This document shows, piece by piece, positions 17,586 to 26,020 of a stretch of 64,000 bases of DNA. The notes beneath the pieces were generated by a model, which made no database searches, had not been told where the DNA came from, and saw only the letters and a list, made by a program, of their open reading frames with translations. The stretch is from AG-12 sp027339635. Its GTDB lineage: Bacteria; Chloroflexota; Dormibacteria; Aeolococcales; Bog-877. The translations under genes were made by a program, and so were the position numbers. The stretch lies in NCBI GenBank assembly GCA_027339635.1, contig DAHWNZ010000007.1, positions 14,493 through 78,492 on the forward strand, in the 5' to 3' direction. Positions within the stretch are counted from its first letter, which is position 1. Each line of letters opens with the position of its first letter.

Positions 17586-19136
17586 ATGATCATCCCGCCC
17601 TTCTCCAGTGAGCCATCCTTGGATTTCTCCCAGGATGCGAATCGCCGCGACTTCGAGGCGGCGCTCGCGCGCGTGAAGGGGATGCTGGGGCGCCGATATC
17701 CCCTTCTCATCAACGGCAGGGAGGTGGACTCACAGGCGGCCCTGGAGTCCTACAACCCCGCGCGGCCGGATCAGGTCGTGGGCAGCCACGCGGTGGCGGA
17801 AGGGGCTCACGTGGAGCAGGCGGTGGAGTCCGGTTGGAGGGCATTCGAGTCTTGGTCCAGGACTCCCATCGAGGAGCGCGCCCTGCTGCTTCTCCGGGCG
17901 GCTCAGGTGGTGCGGCGCAGGAGGCACGAGCTGGGCGCTCTCATGGTTTACGAAGTGGGCAAGCCGTGGGACGAGGCGGACGGCGAGGCAGCCGAGGCGG
18001 TGGACCTGATGGAGTGGTATGCCCGCCAGGCGCTGGCGCTGACCACCCGGGACCAGATGGCGCCGTGGCCGGGGGAGGCGACCCTGTTCCGCTATCTCCC
18101 GCTGGGAGTGGGCGCGGTGATCTCACCATGGAACTTCCCCCTGGCTCTGACCACGGGCATGACCACGGCAGCGCTGGTGTCGGGCAACTGCGTCATCCTC
18201 AAGCCGGCGGAGACGGCGAGCACAACAGCCTGGTGGCTGGCTGAGGTGCTTCGCGAGGCCGGGCTGCCGGATGGCGTTTTGAACCTACTGACCGGTTTTG
18301 GCGAGGTGGTGGGCGAGGCGCTGGTCGACCACCCCAAGATCAGGTTTGTGGCTTTCACCGGTTCCAAGGAGGTCGGGATAAGGATCTACGAGCGGGCGTC
18401 GAAGGTGCATCCCGGACAGCGCTGGCTGAAGCGGGTCCAGCTTGAGATGGGGGGCAAGAATGCGGTTGTGGTGGACGAGACCGCCGACCTTGACCTGGCC
18501 GCGCTGGATATAACCCGCAGCGCGTTCGGCTTCCAGGGGCAGAAGTGCTCCGCCGGGTCTCGGGCGGTTGTCGTCTCCTCCGTCTACGACGAGCTGGCTC
18601 CCAAGATTCTGGAGATGGCCGGACGTCTCCGCATGGGAGACCCGGTGGATCCTGGGGTCGCGGTCGGGCCCGTGATTGACGGGGATGCGGAAGAGAAGAT
18701 CCTCGACTATCTGCAGATCGGCCGAGGTGAGGGAGAGCTGCTTCTGGGAGGTGGCAAGGGGCAGGGCGCCGGCCACTTCATCGAGCCGACCATCTTCGGT
18801 GGCGTCAGCGAGACCGCCAGGATCGCGACCGAGGAGATCTTCGGGCCGGTGCTCGCGCTCGTCAGGGCTCGGGACTTCGAGGACGGCATCCGCATCGCCA
18901 ACAACACCGAGTATGGGCTCACCGGCTCGTACTTCAGCCGTGACCCAGAGCGGATCGCCCTGGCCAAGGAGCGGATGCATGTGGGCAACCTGTACATCAA
19001 CCGCCGCTCGACCGGGGCGCAGATGGGTGTGCATCCGTTCGGGGGATTCAACATGAGCGGCACCGACACCAAGGCCGGCGGCCCAGACTACCTGCTCTTC
19101 TTCCTCCAGGGACAGAGTGTGGCCGAGCGGCTCTGA
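17586..19136 (+). CDS. L-glutamate gamma-semialdehyde (P5C) dehydrogenase, RocA/PruA type
   Basis: Completes proline breakdown to glutamate with NAD+. The 516-residue ALDH has AVISPWNFPLAL, VILKPAETAS and the FTGSKEVG cofactor loop. Glu287 in QLEMGGKNA and the nucleophile Cys321 in GFQGQKCSAGSRAV follow. MGVHPFGGFNMSGTDTKAGG near the end is typical of this ALDH subgroup. The ATG at 17586 follows AGGAG and lies 60 bases after the proline dehydrogenase stop. The 3-hydroxy form of P5C is a known substrate of homologues, giving 4-hydroxyglutamate. Confidence 0.95.
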   Translation: MIIPPFSSEPSLDFSQDANRRDFEAALARVKGMLGRRYPLLINGREVDSQAALESYNPARPDQVVGSHAVAEGAHVEQAVESGWRAFESWSRTPIEERALLLLRAAQVVRRRRHELGALMVYEVGKPWDEADGEAAEAVDLMEWYARQALALTTRDQMAPWPGEATLFRYLPLGVGAVISPWNFPLALTTGMTTAALVSGNCVILKPAETASTTAWWLAEVLREAGLPDGVLNLLTGFGEVVGEALVDHPKIRFVAFTGSKEVGIRIYERASKVHPGQRWLKRVQLEMGGKNAVVVDETADLDLAALDITRSAFGFQGQKCSAGSRAVVVSSVYDELAPKILEMAGRLRMGDPVDPGVAVGPVIDGDAEEKILDYLQIGRGEGELLLGGGKGQGAGHFIEPTIFGGVSETARIATEEIFGPVLALVRARDFEDGIRIANNTEYGLTGSYFSRDPERIALAKERMHVGNLYINRRSTGAQMGVHPFGGFNMSGTDTKAGGPDYLLFFLQGQSVAERL

Positions 19137-20259
19137 GGCCTTGCTGCCGACAGCCCGGGACGTCCTGGCAATAGACCTGCACGCCGGGGGAGAGCCCGGC
19201 CGGGTGGTGGTGGGTGGGGTGCCAGACCTGCCCGGGCGAACCATGTTCGAGAAGATGCGCTACTTCGAGAGCCACCTGGACTCACTGCGTTTGCGCATGC
19301 TCCGCGAGCCCCGCGGGTATCCCGCCGCGAATTGCAATATCATCCTGCCCGCCACCGACCCGAGGGCCGCTGCCGGCTTCATCATCCTGGAGCAGGTCGA
19401 GTATCCCCCGATGTCGGGCAGCAACACCATCTGCGTGGCGACGGCCCTGGTCGAAATGGGGATGGTCGAGGTGAGGGAGCCCGTGACCCGGTTCGTCCTG
19501 GAATCTCCCGCGGGACTGGTGGAGATCGAGGCCGAGGTCGACCGCGGCAGGGCTCGGCAGATCACCTTTCAGAACGTACCCAGCTTCGTCCTGGCTCTGG
19601 ATGTCGCTGTGGAGGTTCCCGAGCTGGGCACGGTGCGGGTCGACCTGGCCTACGGGGGGATGATCTACGTGATCGCGGAGGCGGCAGCACTCGGGCTCAC
19701 ATTGGAGCCCGCTATGGCCAAGGATCTGGCGCGGGTCGGCGAGATGGTCAAGGTGGCGACCCAGGAGCAGATGCCGCAAACGCACCCGGATAACCCAGGA
19801 CTTGTGGGCCCCACGATCGCTTTGCTCTCCGGCCCGCCCAGTGGGCCCCACGCTGACCAGCGCAACGCCGTGGTGGTCTCGACCGGGCAGCTGGATTGGG
19901 ATCGTCCCGCCACCTGGACCGCGGCGATCGACCGCTCACCGTGCGGCACCGGGACATGCGCCAAGATGGCGACTCTGCACGCACGCGGCCTGCTGCCCCT
20001 CCATCGCGACTTCCGCCACGAGGGAATCCTGGGAACGGTGTTCACCGGGAGGCTCGTAAGTGAGACCATGGTGGGTGGTAGACCAGCCGTGGTTCCCAAG
20101 ATCAGCGGCCGTGCCTTCGTCACCGGGCACGCCCGCTACGTTCTCGACCCGGACGATCCTTTTCCAGAGGGGTTCACGGTTGGCGACATCTGGAGTGGTT
20201 CAGGATCGCTCGATCATGAACTGTCGATCGGCAACCAGCGACCAGGAGTGAACGCATGA
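19117..20259 (+). CDS. Proline racemase superfamily enzyme (hydroxyproline 2-epimerase or trans-3-hydroxyproline dehydratase type)
   Basis: A 380-residue member of the proline racemase fold. Proline racemase and many epimerases use two Cys as acid and base. Here the first is Ser100 (PPMSGSNTIC) and the second is Cys276 (DRSPCGTGTCAKM). Ser/Cys members are known among hydroxyproline epimerases and dehydratases, so a hydroxyproline substrate is likelier than proline, but which reaction is open. The GTG start overlaps the P5C dehydrogenase end by 20 bases; a TTG at 19141 is the alternative. Its 3' end overlaps the aldolase start as ATGA. Confidence 0.85.
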   Translation: MWPSGSEALLPTARDVLAIDLHAGGEPGRVVVGGVPDLPGRTMFEKMRYFESHLDSLRLRMLREPRGYPAANCNIILPATDPRAAAGFIILEQVEYPPMSGSNTICVATALVEMGMVEVREPVTRFVLESPAGLVEIEAEVDRGRARQITFQNVPSFVLALDVAVEVPELGTVRVDLAYGGMIYVIAEAAALGLTLEPAMAKDLARVGEMVKVATQEQMPQTHPDNPGLVGPTIALLSGPPSGPHADQRNAVVVSTGQLDWDRPATWTAAIDRSPCGTGTCAKMATLHARGLLPLHRDFRHEGILGTVFTGRLVSETMVGGRPAVVPKISGRAFVTGHARYVLDPDDPFPEGFTVGDIWSGSGSLDHELSIGNQRPGVNA

Positions 20260-20915
20260 CCAGCAGCGCAGCCCGTGTAGAAGAGCTCTTCCCCCACCAC
20301 CTTGCCGCGGTCATCCGCTGGAAGGACGCTGACCAGGCGTATCAGGCGGTGCTCGCCGCCGCCCGAGCGGGTATAGGTTCGGTCGAGATAACATCGGGCA
20401 CCCCAAGGGCATTTGAGCTGATCTCCCGGCTTCGACAGGAGGTCGGTTCTGCCTGCTTGGTTGGAGCTGGAACCATCACGGACAGCGATCTAGCCCGGCA
20501 AGCGATCCAGAGTGGCGCTCAGTACCTGGTGACCCCTTACCTGGTTCCCGAGGTCGAGGCCATGACCCATGCTGCAGGCTTGTTCCTGGTCATGGGAGCG
20601 ACGACACCCAGCGAGATAGCTCAGGCCCAGGCCGCGGGAGCGGACCTGGTCAAGGTCTTCCCGGCAGCCCCCATCGGTGGCCCGGCCTACATTCAGGCCG
20701 TTCGCGGGCCCATGCCCGACGTCCCACTTTGGGTGAGCGGCGGGGTCGGGATCGGGGATGTGGCGGCCTACCTCAAGGCGGGCGCTCAGGTGATTGGCCT
20801 CACCAATGATCTGTTCCGGGCCGACCTGCTCACCTCTGGGGGAACGGACCAGATCACCAAGCTGTGCCACGAGGCGCTTCGAGCGGCCGGCGCGCTCGTC
20901 CCAGTCCCAGCGTGA
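20256..20915 (+). CDS. KHG/KDPG aldolase (4-hydroxy-2-oxoglutarate / 2-dehydro-3-deoxy-6-phosphogluconate aldolase)
   Basis: A class I TIM-barrel aldolase that yields pyruvate plus glyoxylate or glyceraldehyde-3-phosphate. The 219-residue protein has Glu44 (SVEITSG), CLVGAGTITD, and the Schiff-base Lys133 in GADLVKVFPAAPIGG, followed by the phosphate/carboxylate loop VSGGVGIGD. It is the last gene of the proline operon and is translationally coupled to the racemase-family gene. In that context, cleavage of 4-hydroxy-2-oxoglutarate from hydroxyproline is the more likely duty; no Entner-Doudoroff partner is nearby. Confidence 0.9.
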   Translation: MTSSAARVEELFPHHLAAVIRWKDADQAYQAVLAAARAGIGSVEITSGTPRAFELISRLRQEVGSACLVGAGTITDSDLARQAIQSGAQYLVTPYLVPEVEAMTHAAGLFLVMGATTPSEIAQAQAAGADLVKVFPAAPIGGPAYIQAVRGPMPDVPLWVSGGVGIGDVAAYLKAGAQVIGLTNDLFRADLLTSGGTDQITKLCHEALRAAGALVPVPA

Positions 20916-20920
20916 CCGAG

Positions 20921-20943
20921 GGCGCTGCCCCTGGGGCAGCGCC
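20921..20943 (+). terminator. Hairpin terminator after the proline/hydroxyproline operon
   Basis: A perfect 10-bp GC-rich stem (GGCGCTGCCC with its complement) around a three-base loop begins five bases after the aldolase stop. There is no U tract. The following roughly 270 bases to the APC permease stop hold no recognisable feature. Confidence 0.65.
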
Positions 20944-21214
20944 GAACCCAGCCGGGGCGTTCATTGGCCGGGGCCGAGCGGGCCGCACTTGGTGGTCTCC
21001 ATGGGGCCTTCGCCTCGGTGGGTCTGGGCAGGAGAAGCCAGCCCGGGTCACCAGGGGACCATACGAGCTCGTGGAGTGGGTCTCAGCCCGTTCCGATCCC
21101 TGAGCCGCCCGGCCCCGGCTGGGCTGTTCCGCGCAGTACCGGCGAAGCCGCAACAGGGCTCTTGTCCACCCTGCCCTGTCGACCGGAGCCGCTCCTGGCA
21201 CGGCGGTCGGAGTC

Positions 21215-22678
21215 TCAGAGTACCGAGGCGTCCACCTGCTTCGGTTCCAGCAGGTTGCCCTCACGGTCGGCATCGCCGCCGTGGAAGGTGATCGTGCCCG
21301 TGGTGCGCCGCTTTGTCCACCACGCGAAAGCCAGGCCAATGACCAGCAGGATCGCGATCGTCTGATCGATCCCATCCCCGATCGCCCTGGGCCCGTAGAT
21401 GAAGAAGGCGACGAGCAGAGCGCCCATCACGATGCTGGAGAAGATGGCGCCAGCCCGCAGCCAGCGGTGGGCGTGCGGGTTCAGGTTCATTTCCGGCATG
21501 CGCCTGTGGCCGATGGTGAGAAAGACGGTCGCCGTGACCGAGTCCAGGAAGAACTCGGCCAGAAGGAAGAACCCCGCGGCCGAGAGGATCAGGTTGAAGA
21601 ATGAACCCAGCGAGGTCACGAAGACCTGGAGAGCCACCACCAGGAGGGCCAACCCGAGGCTGCCGATGATCGCGACGTGGGGCACGTTGCGACGGTTGAG
21701 CCGGGAGAAGACAGGGGGTATGAGCCGCTCTCGGCCCATGGCGTAGAGGGCGCGGGTCAGGATGTAGGTGGTCAGCCACAAGCCCCCGGCGGTGGAGGCC
21801 AGGATGGGGATCAGCATGATCCAAGGGGCTCCGGGGATCAGCCGGGCCGACCACATTGCCAGCGGATTTGTGGAGTTGGCGAGGAGGTGGAGCGGGGTCT
21901 CTCCCAGCATCAAGGGGTACAGGACGGCGTAGAAGAGAAGGGCGCCGATGGCCCCGATGATGCCGCCGACCCCGGGGTGGGCGCGCGGTCGCATAGACTC
22001 CTCGGCGGCGTAGCTGTCGATTTCCCAACCGTCGAGGATGGTGGCGGCGACCACGGCCACGATCAGGATGCCCCCGATCGGCGGCGGACCGAAATGGATG
22101 GGGACGCTGATGCGATGCCAGTTGAGGACGCCCAGAACCCCGAAGGTCGCCAGGGAGACCATCTCGAGAACGAAGAACGCCTGGGTGATCCGGGCGGTGG
22201 GCCGCCCGCCCAGGAGCAGGGGGACAGCCGCGAAGAGTATCCAGAATAGGGTCACCCCAAGGTGCGCCACGGGCGGCGCCTGGTAGTGGGGGGCGATGAG
22301 GGCCAGAGTGTAGCTGCCAGCCGGGATGGCGATCGGCGGGATCGAGGTGAAGTAGGCGAGGATCAGAATCCAGGCCTGATAACGAGAAACCGACCTCCCG
22401 ATCACCCGGGCCGACCAGTGATAGGACGCGCCCGAGTGGGGAAAGTGCTGGTTCAGAAGCCGAAACACGAAGCTGGACACCAGGAACGGCAGGGCCAGGA
22501 TCGCAATCGCGGGCAGGGTCCACCACCCCGCGTCGGCGGCCATGACGCCCCCTGTGGCGGCGACTGAGAAGAGCGGGCCGACGCTGGACACGGAGAGCGG
22601 GACCAGATCGGTCAGATGGAAGAGCTGGGCCAGCTTGCGCTCCTGATGCTGGTCCTGCCCCATCAGAGTTTCAGCCAA
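21215..22678 (-). CDS. APC-superfamily amino acid permease
   Basis: A 487-residue, roughly 12-helix inner-membrane transporter. The N-terminal LVPLSVSSVGPLFSVAATGG and the helix-6-like ILDGWEIDSYAAEE resemble the unwound substrate-binding helices of APC amino acid transporters. HFPHSGASYHWSARVIG corresponds to the conserved intracellular loop after helix 2. Converging on the proline/hydroxyproline operon, it is a reasonable candidate for uptake of one of those imino acids, though sequence alone cannot give the substrate. About 210 bases separate it from the divergent marR-like gene. Confidence 0.88.
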   Translation of the reverse strand: MAETLMGQDQHQERKLAQLFHLTDLVPLSVSSVGPLFSVAATGGVMAADAGWWTLPAIAILALPFLVSSFVFRLLNQHFPHSGASYHWSARVIGRSVSRYQAWILILAYFTSIPPIAIPAGSYTLALIAPHYQAPPVAHLGVTLFWILFAAVPLLLGGRPTARITQAFFVLEMVSLATFGVLGVLNWHRISVPIHFGPPPIGGILIVAVVAATILDGWEIDSYAAEESMRPRAHPGVGGIIGAIGALLFYAVLYPLMLGETPLHLLANSTNPLAMWSARLIPGAPWIMLIPILASTAGGLWLTTYILTRALYAMGRERLIPPVFSRLNRRNVPHVAIIGSLGLALLVVALQVFVTSLGSFFNLILSAAGFFLLAEFFLDSVTATVFLTIGHRRMPEMNLNPHAHRWLRAGAIFSSIVMGALLVAFFIYGPRAIGDGIDQTIAILLVIGLAFAWWTKRRTTGTITFHGGDADREGNLLEPKQVDASVL

Positions 22679-22861
22679 CCCTGGCTCTCCACACTCTCAC
22701 CCTTCGGTCTTCCCTGACGCGCCGCCCACGGGCTAGAGTCTATCCGCCTATTGCCAGTCAGGTGCAATTGGAACGGAATGGCGACAGGCGGCGTTCTGCC
22801 GGAGCGCGGCCGCAGGTTGCCACCCTGGTCCAGGACTTCGACCACTGGCCGCAGTCCTCAG

Positions 22862-22898
22862 TTGCATAGGGGCACGATAAAATAGTGCCTCTATGCAA
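22862..22898. promoter_or_regulatory. Long inverted-repeat operator with embedded -10 at the MarR gene start
   Basis: Two 14-base arms (TTGCATAGGGGCAC and GTGCCTCTATGCAA, one mismatch) flank nine A/T-rich bases. TAAAAT (22878-22883) in the spacer is a good -10 hexamer, placing transcription start within a few bases of the ATG at 22893, which itself lies in the right arm. A MarR dimer bound here would cover the promoter, the classic autorepression layout. Confidence 0.85.
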
Positions 22899-23390
22899 TT
22901 CTCCGCTCCAATGGACCGGGGTGACCTCGACACCGCCGAAGCCCTGCTGGGCCTCACCCTGTTCGTGCTGCGAGAGTCCGCTGGACTGCGGGACATCAGC
23001 CTCTCGGCGGCGGCCACCCTGTCCACCCTTGAGGCCTGCGGGCCCTGCCGTATCAGCTACCTGGCCGAGCGCGAACACACCGCCCAGCCTTCGATGACAG
23101 CGCTGATCCGTCGCCTCGAGCGACGTCATCTGGTGGAGCGCCGGCGAGACCCACGGGATGGCCGCGCCGTGCAGGTCTCCATCACGCAGGCGGGGCGACT
23201 GAAGCTCAGGAGTCACCGAGAGGCCCAGGTGGCCTTCATCTCCGAGCTCGTCCGCCAGATCGAGCCGCCTCAGCAGGAGGCGCTGGCCAAGGTGGCAAGG
23301 GCCATCGGAGACCTCGTCAAAGGGCCGATAGGCCCCGGGGTCCGGGCGGCGGCCGGGGAAGCCGGCCGGCCGCTCTATCCGGGCACATGA
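22893..23390 (+). CDS. MarR-family transcriptional regulator
   Basis: A 165-residue winged-helix regulator. The recognition region SYLAEREHTAQPSMTALIRRLERR is followed by HLVERRRDPRDGRAVQVSITQAG, the wing with its DxRD motif. The start is either ATG 22893 (leaderless, inside the operator) or ATG 22911. The downstream MFS gene overlaps its stop as ATGA, so the pair is one operon in which the regulator probably senses a substrate of the transporter. Confidence 0.88.
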   Translation: MQFSAPMDRGDLDTAEALLGLTLFVLRESAGLRDISLSAAATLSTLEACGPCRISYLAEREHTAQPSMTALIRRLERRHLVERRRDPRDGRAVQVSITQAGRLKLRSHREAQVAFISELVRQIEPPQQEALAKVARAIGDLVKGPIGPGVRAAAGEAGRPLYPGT

Positions 23391-24643
23391 ACCGACGCCC
23401 CCTGCAGTCCCCCGGGGAGGTCGGCCGCCCCTCCCACGCGGCGCCAGAGGGACTCTTTCACCAGCCCAGAGCGGTCTGGGCCGTCGCCTTCGCCTCGGTG
23501 GTCTCCTTCATGGGAATCGGGCTGGTGGATCCCATCCTGCCCCTGCTGAGAACCGAGCTCCACGCCACGGAAGCCCAGGTCTCGCTGATGTTCACCAGCT
23601 ACTTCCTGGTGACTGCGGTCTTCATGCTCATCACCGGCTGGGTGTCCTCGCGGATCGGGGCCAAGCGGACCCTGGTCATTGGCCTGGTCCTGATCGTGGC
23701 ATTCAGCGCTCTGGCAGGGCTCTCGTCCGGGGTCAATGAGATCGTCGTCTTCCGCGGTGGGTGGGGTATCGGCAACGCTCTCTTCATCGCGACCGCTCTG
23801 GCGACCATCGTCGGCGCCGCGAGCGGGGGCTTTGGCGCCGCGATCATGCTCTACGAGGCGGCGCTCGGACTGGGGATAGCGATGGGTCCTCTGGTCGGAG
23901 GGCTGCTGGGAGGCATCAGCTGGCGGGGCCCGTTCTTCGGGGTCACGGTGCTCATGTCGATAGCGCTGATCCTGGTGCTGACCCTGCTCGGCCCGACCCC
24001 CAAGCCGCCACAGCGCTCCTCGATCACCGATCCCATCAGGGCCCTCGGACACCGCGGACTTCTCACCATCGGAATGGTCGCCCTGCTCTACAACTGGGCC
24101 TTCTTCACCATCCTGGGCTACGCTCCCTACCCGATGCGGGTGTCGGTGCATGCGCTGGGCTTCATCTACACCGGCTGGGGCATTCTCGTCGCCATATTCG
24201 CTGTCCTGGTGGCGCCCCGGGCGCAGTCCAGGATGGGGACCGCCAGATCCCTCTACCTGAGCCTTGCCCTGATGAGTCTGGACGTGGCGGCAATCGGCAT
24301 ATGGGTAAACGACCGGCCGGTCCTGATCGCCGGAGTCATCATCAGCGGGGCCTTCATCGGTTTCAACAACACCCTGGTGACTGGCACTGTGATGAACGTG
24401 GCGCCGGTGCCACGTCCGGTGGCCTCGGCGGCCTACAGCTTCGTCCGCTTCTTCGGGGCCGGGCTCGCGCCGTTCTTGGCCAGCACCATAGCCGCAAGCA
24501 GCAACGACCACATGCCATTCTTTCTGGCCGCCGCGACCGCTATGCTCTCGGTTCCCGTATTGGCCACAGCCCACCGCCTGGTCTCCGGAGCCCATGCGCG
24601 AGCGGCTGATGTCCCGCCGCCCGTGCCGGCCAAGGTGAGCTGA
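23387..24643 (+). CDS. MFS drug/metabolite exporter (DHA1-like)
   Basis: A 418-residue, 12-helix major facilitator. Loop 2-3 motif A is GWVSSRIGAKRTLV. The helix-5 proline/glycine-rich segment ALGLGIAMGPLVGGLLGG is the antiporter motif C that marks drug:H+ exporters. MarR-coupled MFS pumps of this kind usually export phenolics or antibiotics. The ATG overlaps the marR stop. Confidence 0.87.
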   Translation: MNRRPLQSPGEVGRPSHAAPEGLFHQPRAVWAVAFASVVSFMGIGLVDPILPLLRTELHATEAQVSLMFTSYFLVTAVFMLITGWVSSRIGAKRTLVIGLVLIVAFSALAGLSSGVNEIVVFRGGWGIGNALFIATALATIVGAASGGFGAAIMLYEAALGLGIAMGPLVGGLLGGISWRGPFFGVTVLMSIALILVLTLLGPTPKPPQRSSITDPIRALGHRGLLTIGMVALLYNWAFFTILGYAPYPMRVSVHALGFIYTGWGILVAIFAVLVAPRAQSRMGTARSLYLSLALMSLDVAAIGIWVNDRPVLIAGVIISGAFIGFNNTLVTGTVMNVAPVPRPVASAAYSFVRFFGAGLAPFLASTIAASSNDHMPFFLAAATAMLSVPVLATAHRLVSGAHARAADVPPPVPAKVS

Positions 24644-24663
24644 CCGGGTCGAGCGAGCCCGGT
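24643..24663. terminator. Possible bidirectional hairpin between convergent MFS and folC genes
   Basis: ACCGGG, nine bases, CCCGGT forms a 6-bp GC stem in the 39-base gap between the two convergent stops. It is short and lacks T runs on either side, so the terminator role is tentative. Confidence 0.35.
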
Positions 24664-24682
24664 GACCGGTCCGCGCAGGCGT

Positions 24683-26011
24683 TCACCAAAGAGGTTGGCG
24701 GGCCACGACGGGATCCGCTTCGAGGCCGACTCCGAGGTGGCTCATCACCTCACCGACCACGTAGATGGACCCCAGGGTGAGGATCAGGTCGCCTGGGCCG
24801 GACGACTCCCGGGCGTAGTCCACCGCGCCGGCCACCGGTTCCACGATCCGCAGCGACCCGGGCCACTCGGCGGCGAGGAGCTCAGGGCTGACCGCCCGGG
24901 CCGAGGCCGCCTTGGTGAAGACCGTCTCGGCAAACGGCAACGACGAGAGCAGGGCCAGCATGCCCCGATGGTCGTGATCGCCCATGGATCCGAAGATCAG
25001 CACTGTGCGACGTCCCCCCATCAGGCGCCCGAGATCGGGCATGATCGCCTGCACCGCATGCGGGTTGTGCGCCGCGTCGACCACGATCCTTCTGTCCGCG
25101 GAAAGTGGCTCGAGCCGGCCCGCCCACACCACCTCCCCCAGGCCGCGGCGGATGGAGTCGTCGCCGATGGGCAGGCCGAGGTCGCCGATGCAGTCCGCGA
25201 CCGCGACAGCCAGGGCGGCATTCGCCAGCTGCACCTCGCCTGCCAGCCCCACCTGGAGCTGGCTCAGACGCCGTGCGGGGGTCTCGACTGCGAACAGCCG
25301 CCGGTGTCCCCGGGATGCCTGAGGGTGGTAGCGGATCTCTTGTCCCAACTGCCAGAGGCGGGCCCCCGACCTCCGAGCCGCCTCGTTGACAACAGGGACC
25401 GCGTCTCCGCTGGCGCCAGACACGGCGAGGTTGCCCGGCTTGATGATGGCAGCCTTCTCGCGTGCGATCGCCGACACCGTGTTCCCGAGCTGGGCCTGGT
25501 GGTCCAGCCCCACCGACGTCAGCACGGCGACGCCCCCATCCCAGACGTTGGTCGCATCCAGGCGGCCGCCGAGGCCGACCTCGCACACGGTGAGGTCCAC
25601 ACCGCTCTCCGCCGCCGCCAGAAAGCCCATGGCCGTGAGCAGCTCGTGGTGGGTTGGCAAACCGGCCGTGCTATCCATCATCCTCTCGGCCTCGAGCACC
25701 CGGCCCACCAGCTCCTCGAAGGCCTCCTCCGAGATGGGCTCGCCGTAAAGCCGGATGCGCTCGCGGTAGCTGGTGAGGTGGGGTTTGGTGAGTAGCGCCA
25801 CCCGCAGGCCGCTGCATTCCGCTATGGAGGCGACCATGGCGCAGACGGAACCCTTGCCGTTGGTCCCTGCCACCAGCACCCCCCGCAACCCGCGCTCGGG
25901 ATTTCCCAGCGCCTGGAGCAGGGATCTGGTGGTGTCGAGGCCCAGTCGCATACCGCGGTGGCTGGCGCCGGCCAGCCGGTTCAGCGCCTCCTCATAGCTC
26001 ACTTCTGGCAT
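24683..26011 (-). CDS. folC: Bifunctional folylpolyglutamate synthase / dihydrofolate synthase
   Basis: An ATP-dependent Mur-ligase-family enzyme that joins glutamate to dihydropteroate and folates. The 442-residue protein has the P-loop LVAGTNGKGSVCAMVA, followed by LLTKPHLTSYRERIRL, the folate-loop region. GLGGRLDATNVWDGGVAVLTSVGLDH is the diagnostic central block, and VVDAAHNPHAV begins the C-terminal domain. Its ATG is only nine bases from the start of the divergent lipoprotein gene, so the two must have overlapping promoters. Confidence 0.95.
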   Translation of the reverse strand: MPEVSYEEALNRLAGASHRGMRLGLDTTRSLLQALGNPERGLRGVLVAGTNGKGSVCAMVASIAECSGLRVALLTKPHLTSYRERIRLYGEPISEEAFEELVGRVLEAERMMDSTAGLPTHHELLTAMGFLAAAESGVDLTVCEVGLGGRLDATNVWDGGVAVLTSVGLDHQAQLGNTVSAIAREKAAIIKPGNLAVSGASGDAVPVVNEAARRSGARLWQLGQEIRYHPQASRGHRRLFAVETPARRLSQLQVGLAGEVQLANAALAVAVADCIGDLGLPIGDDSIRRGLGEVVWAGRLEPLSADRRIVVDAAHNPHAVQAIMPDLGRLMGGRRTVLIFGSMGDHDHRGMLALLSSLPFAETVFTKAASARAVSPELLAAEWPGSLRIVEPVAGAVDYARESSGPGDLILTLGSIYVVGEVMSHLGVGLEADPVVARQPLW

Positions 26012-26020
26012 TCTGAGGCA

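Noticed and set aside
23375..24595. 406-codon minus-strand frame opposite the MFS gene
   Set aside because: Composition (Asp/His/Gln/Gly) is that of antisense to a membrane protein; no start context or motif.
24662..25795. 377-codon plus-strand frame opposite folC
   Set aside because: Antisense of folC, which has the full set of Mur-ligase motifs.
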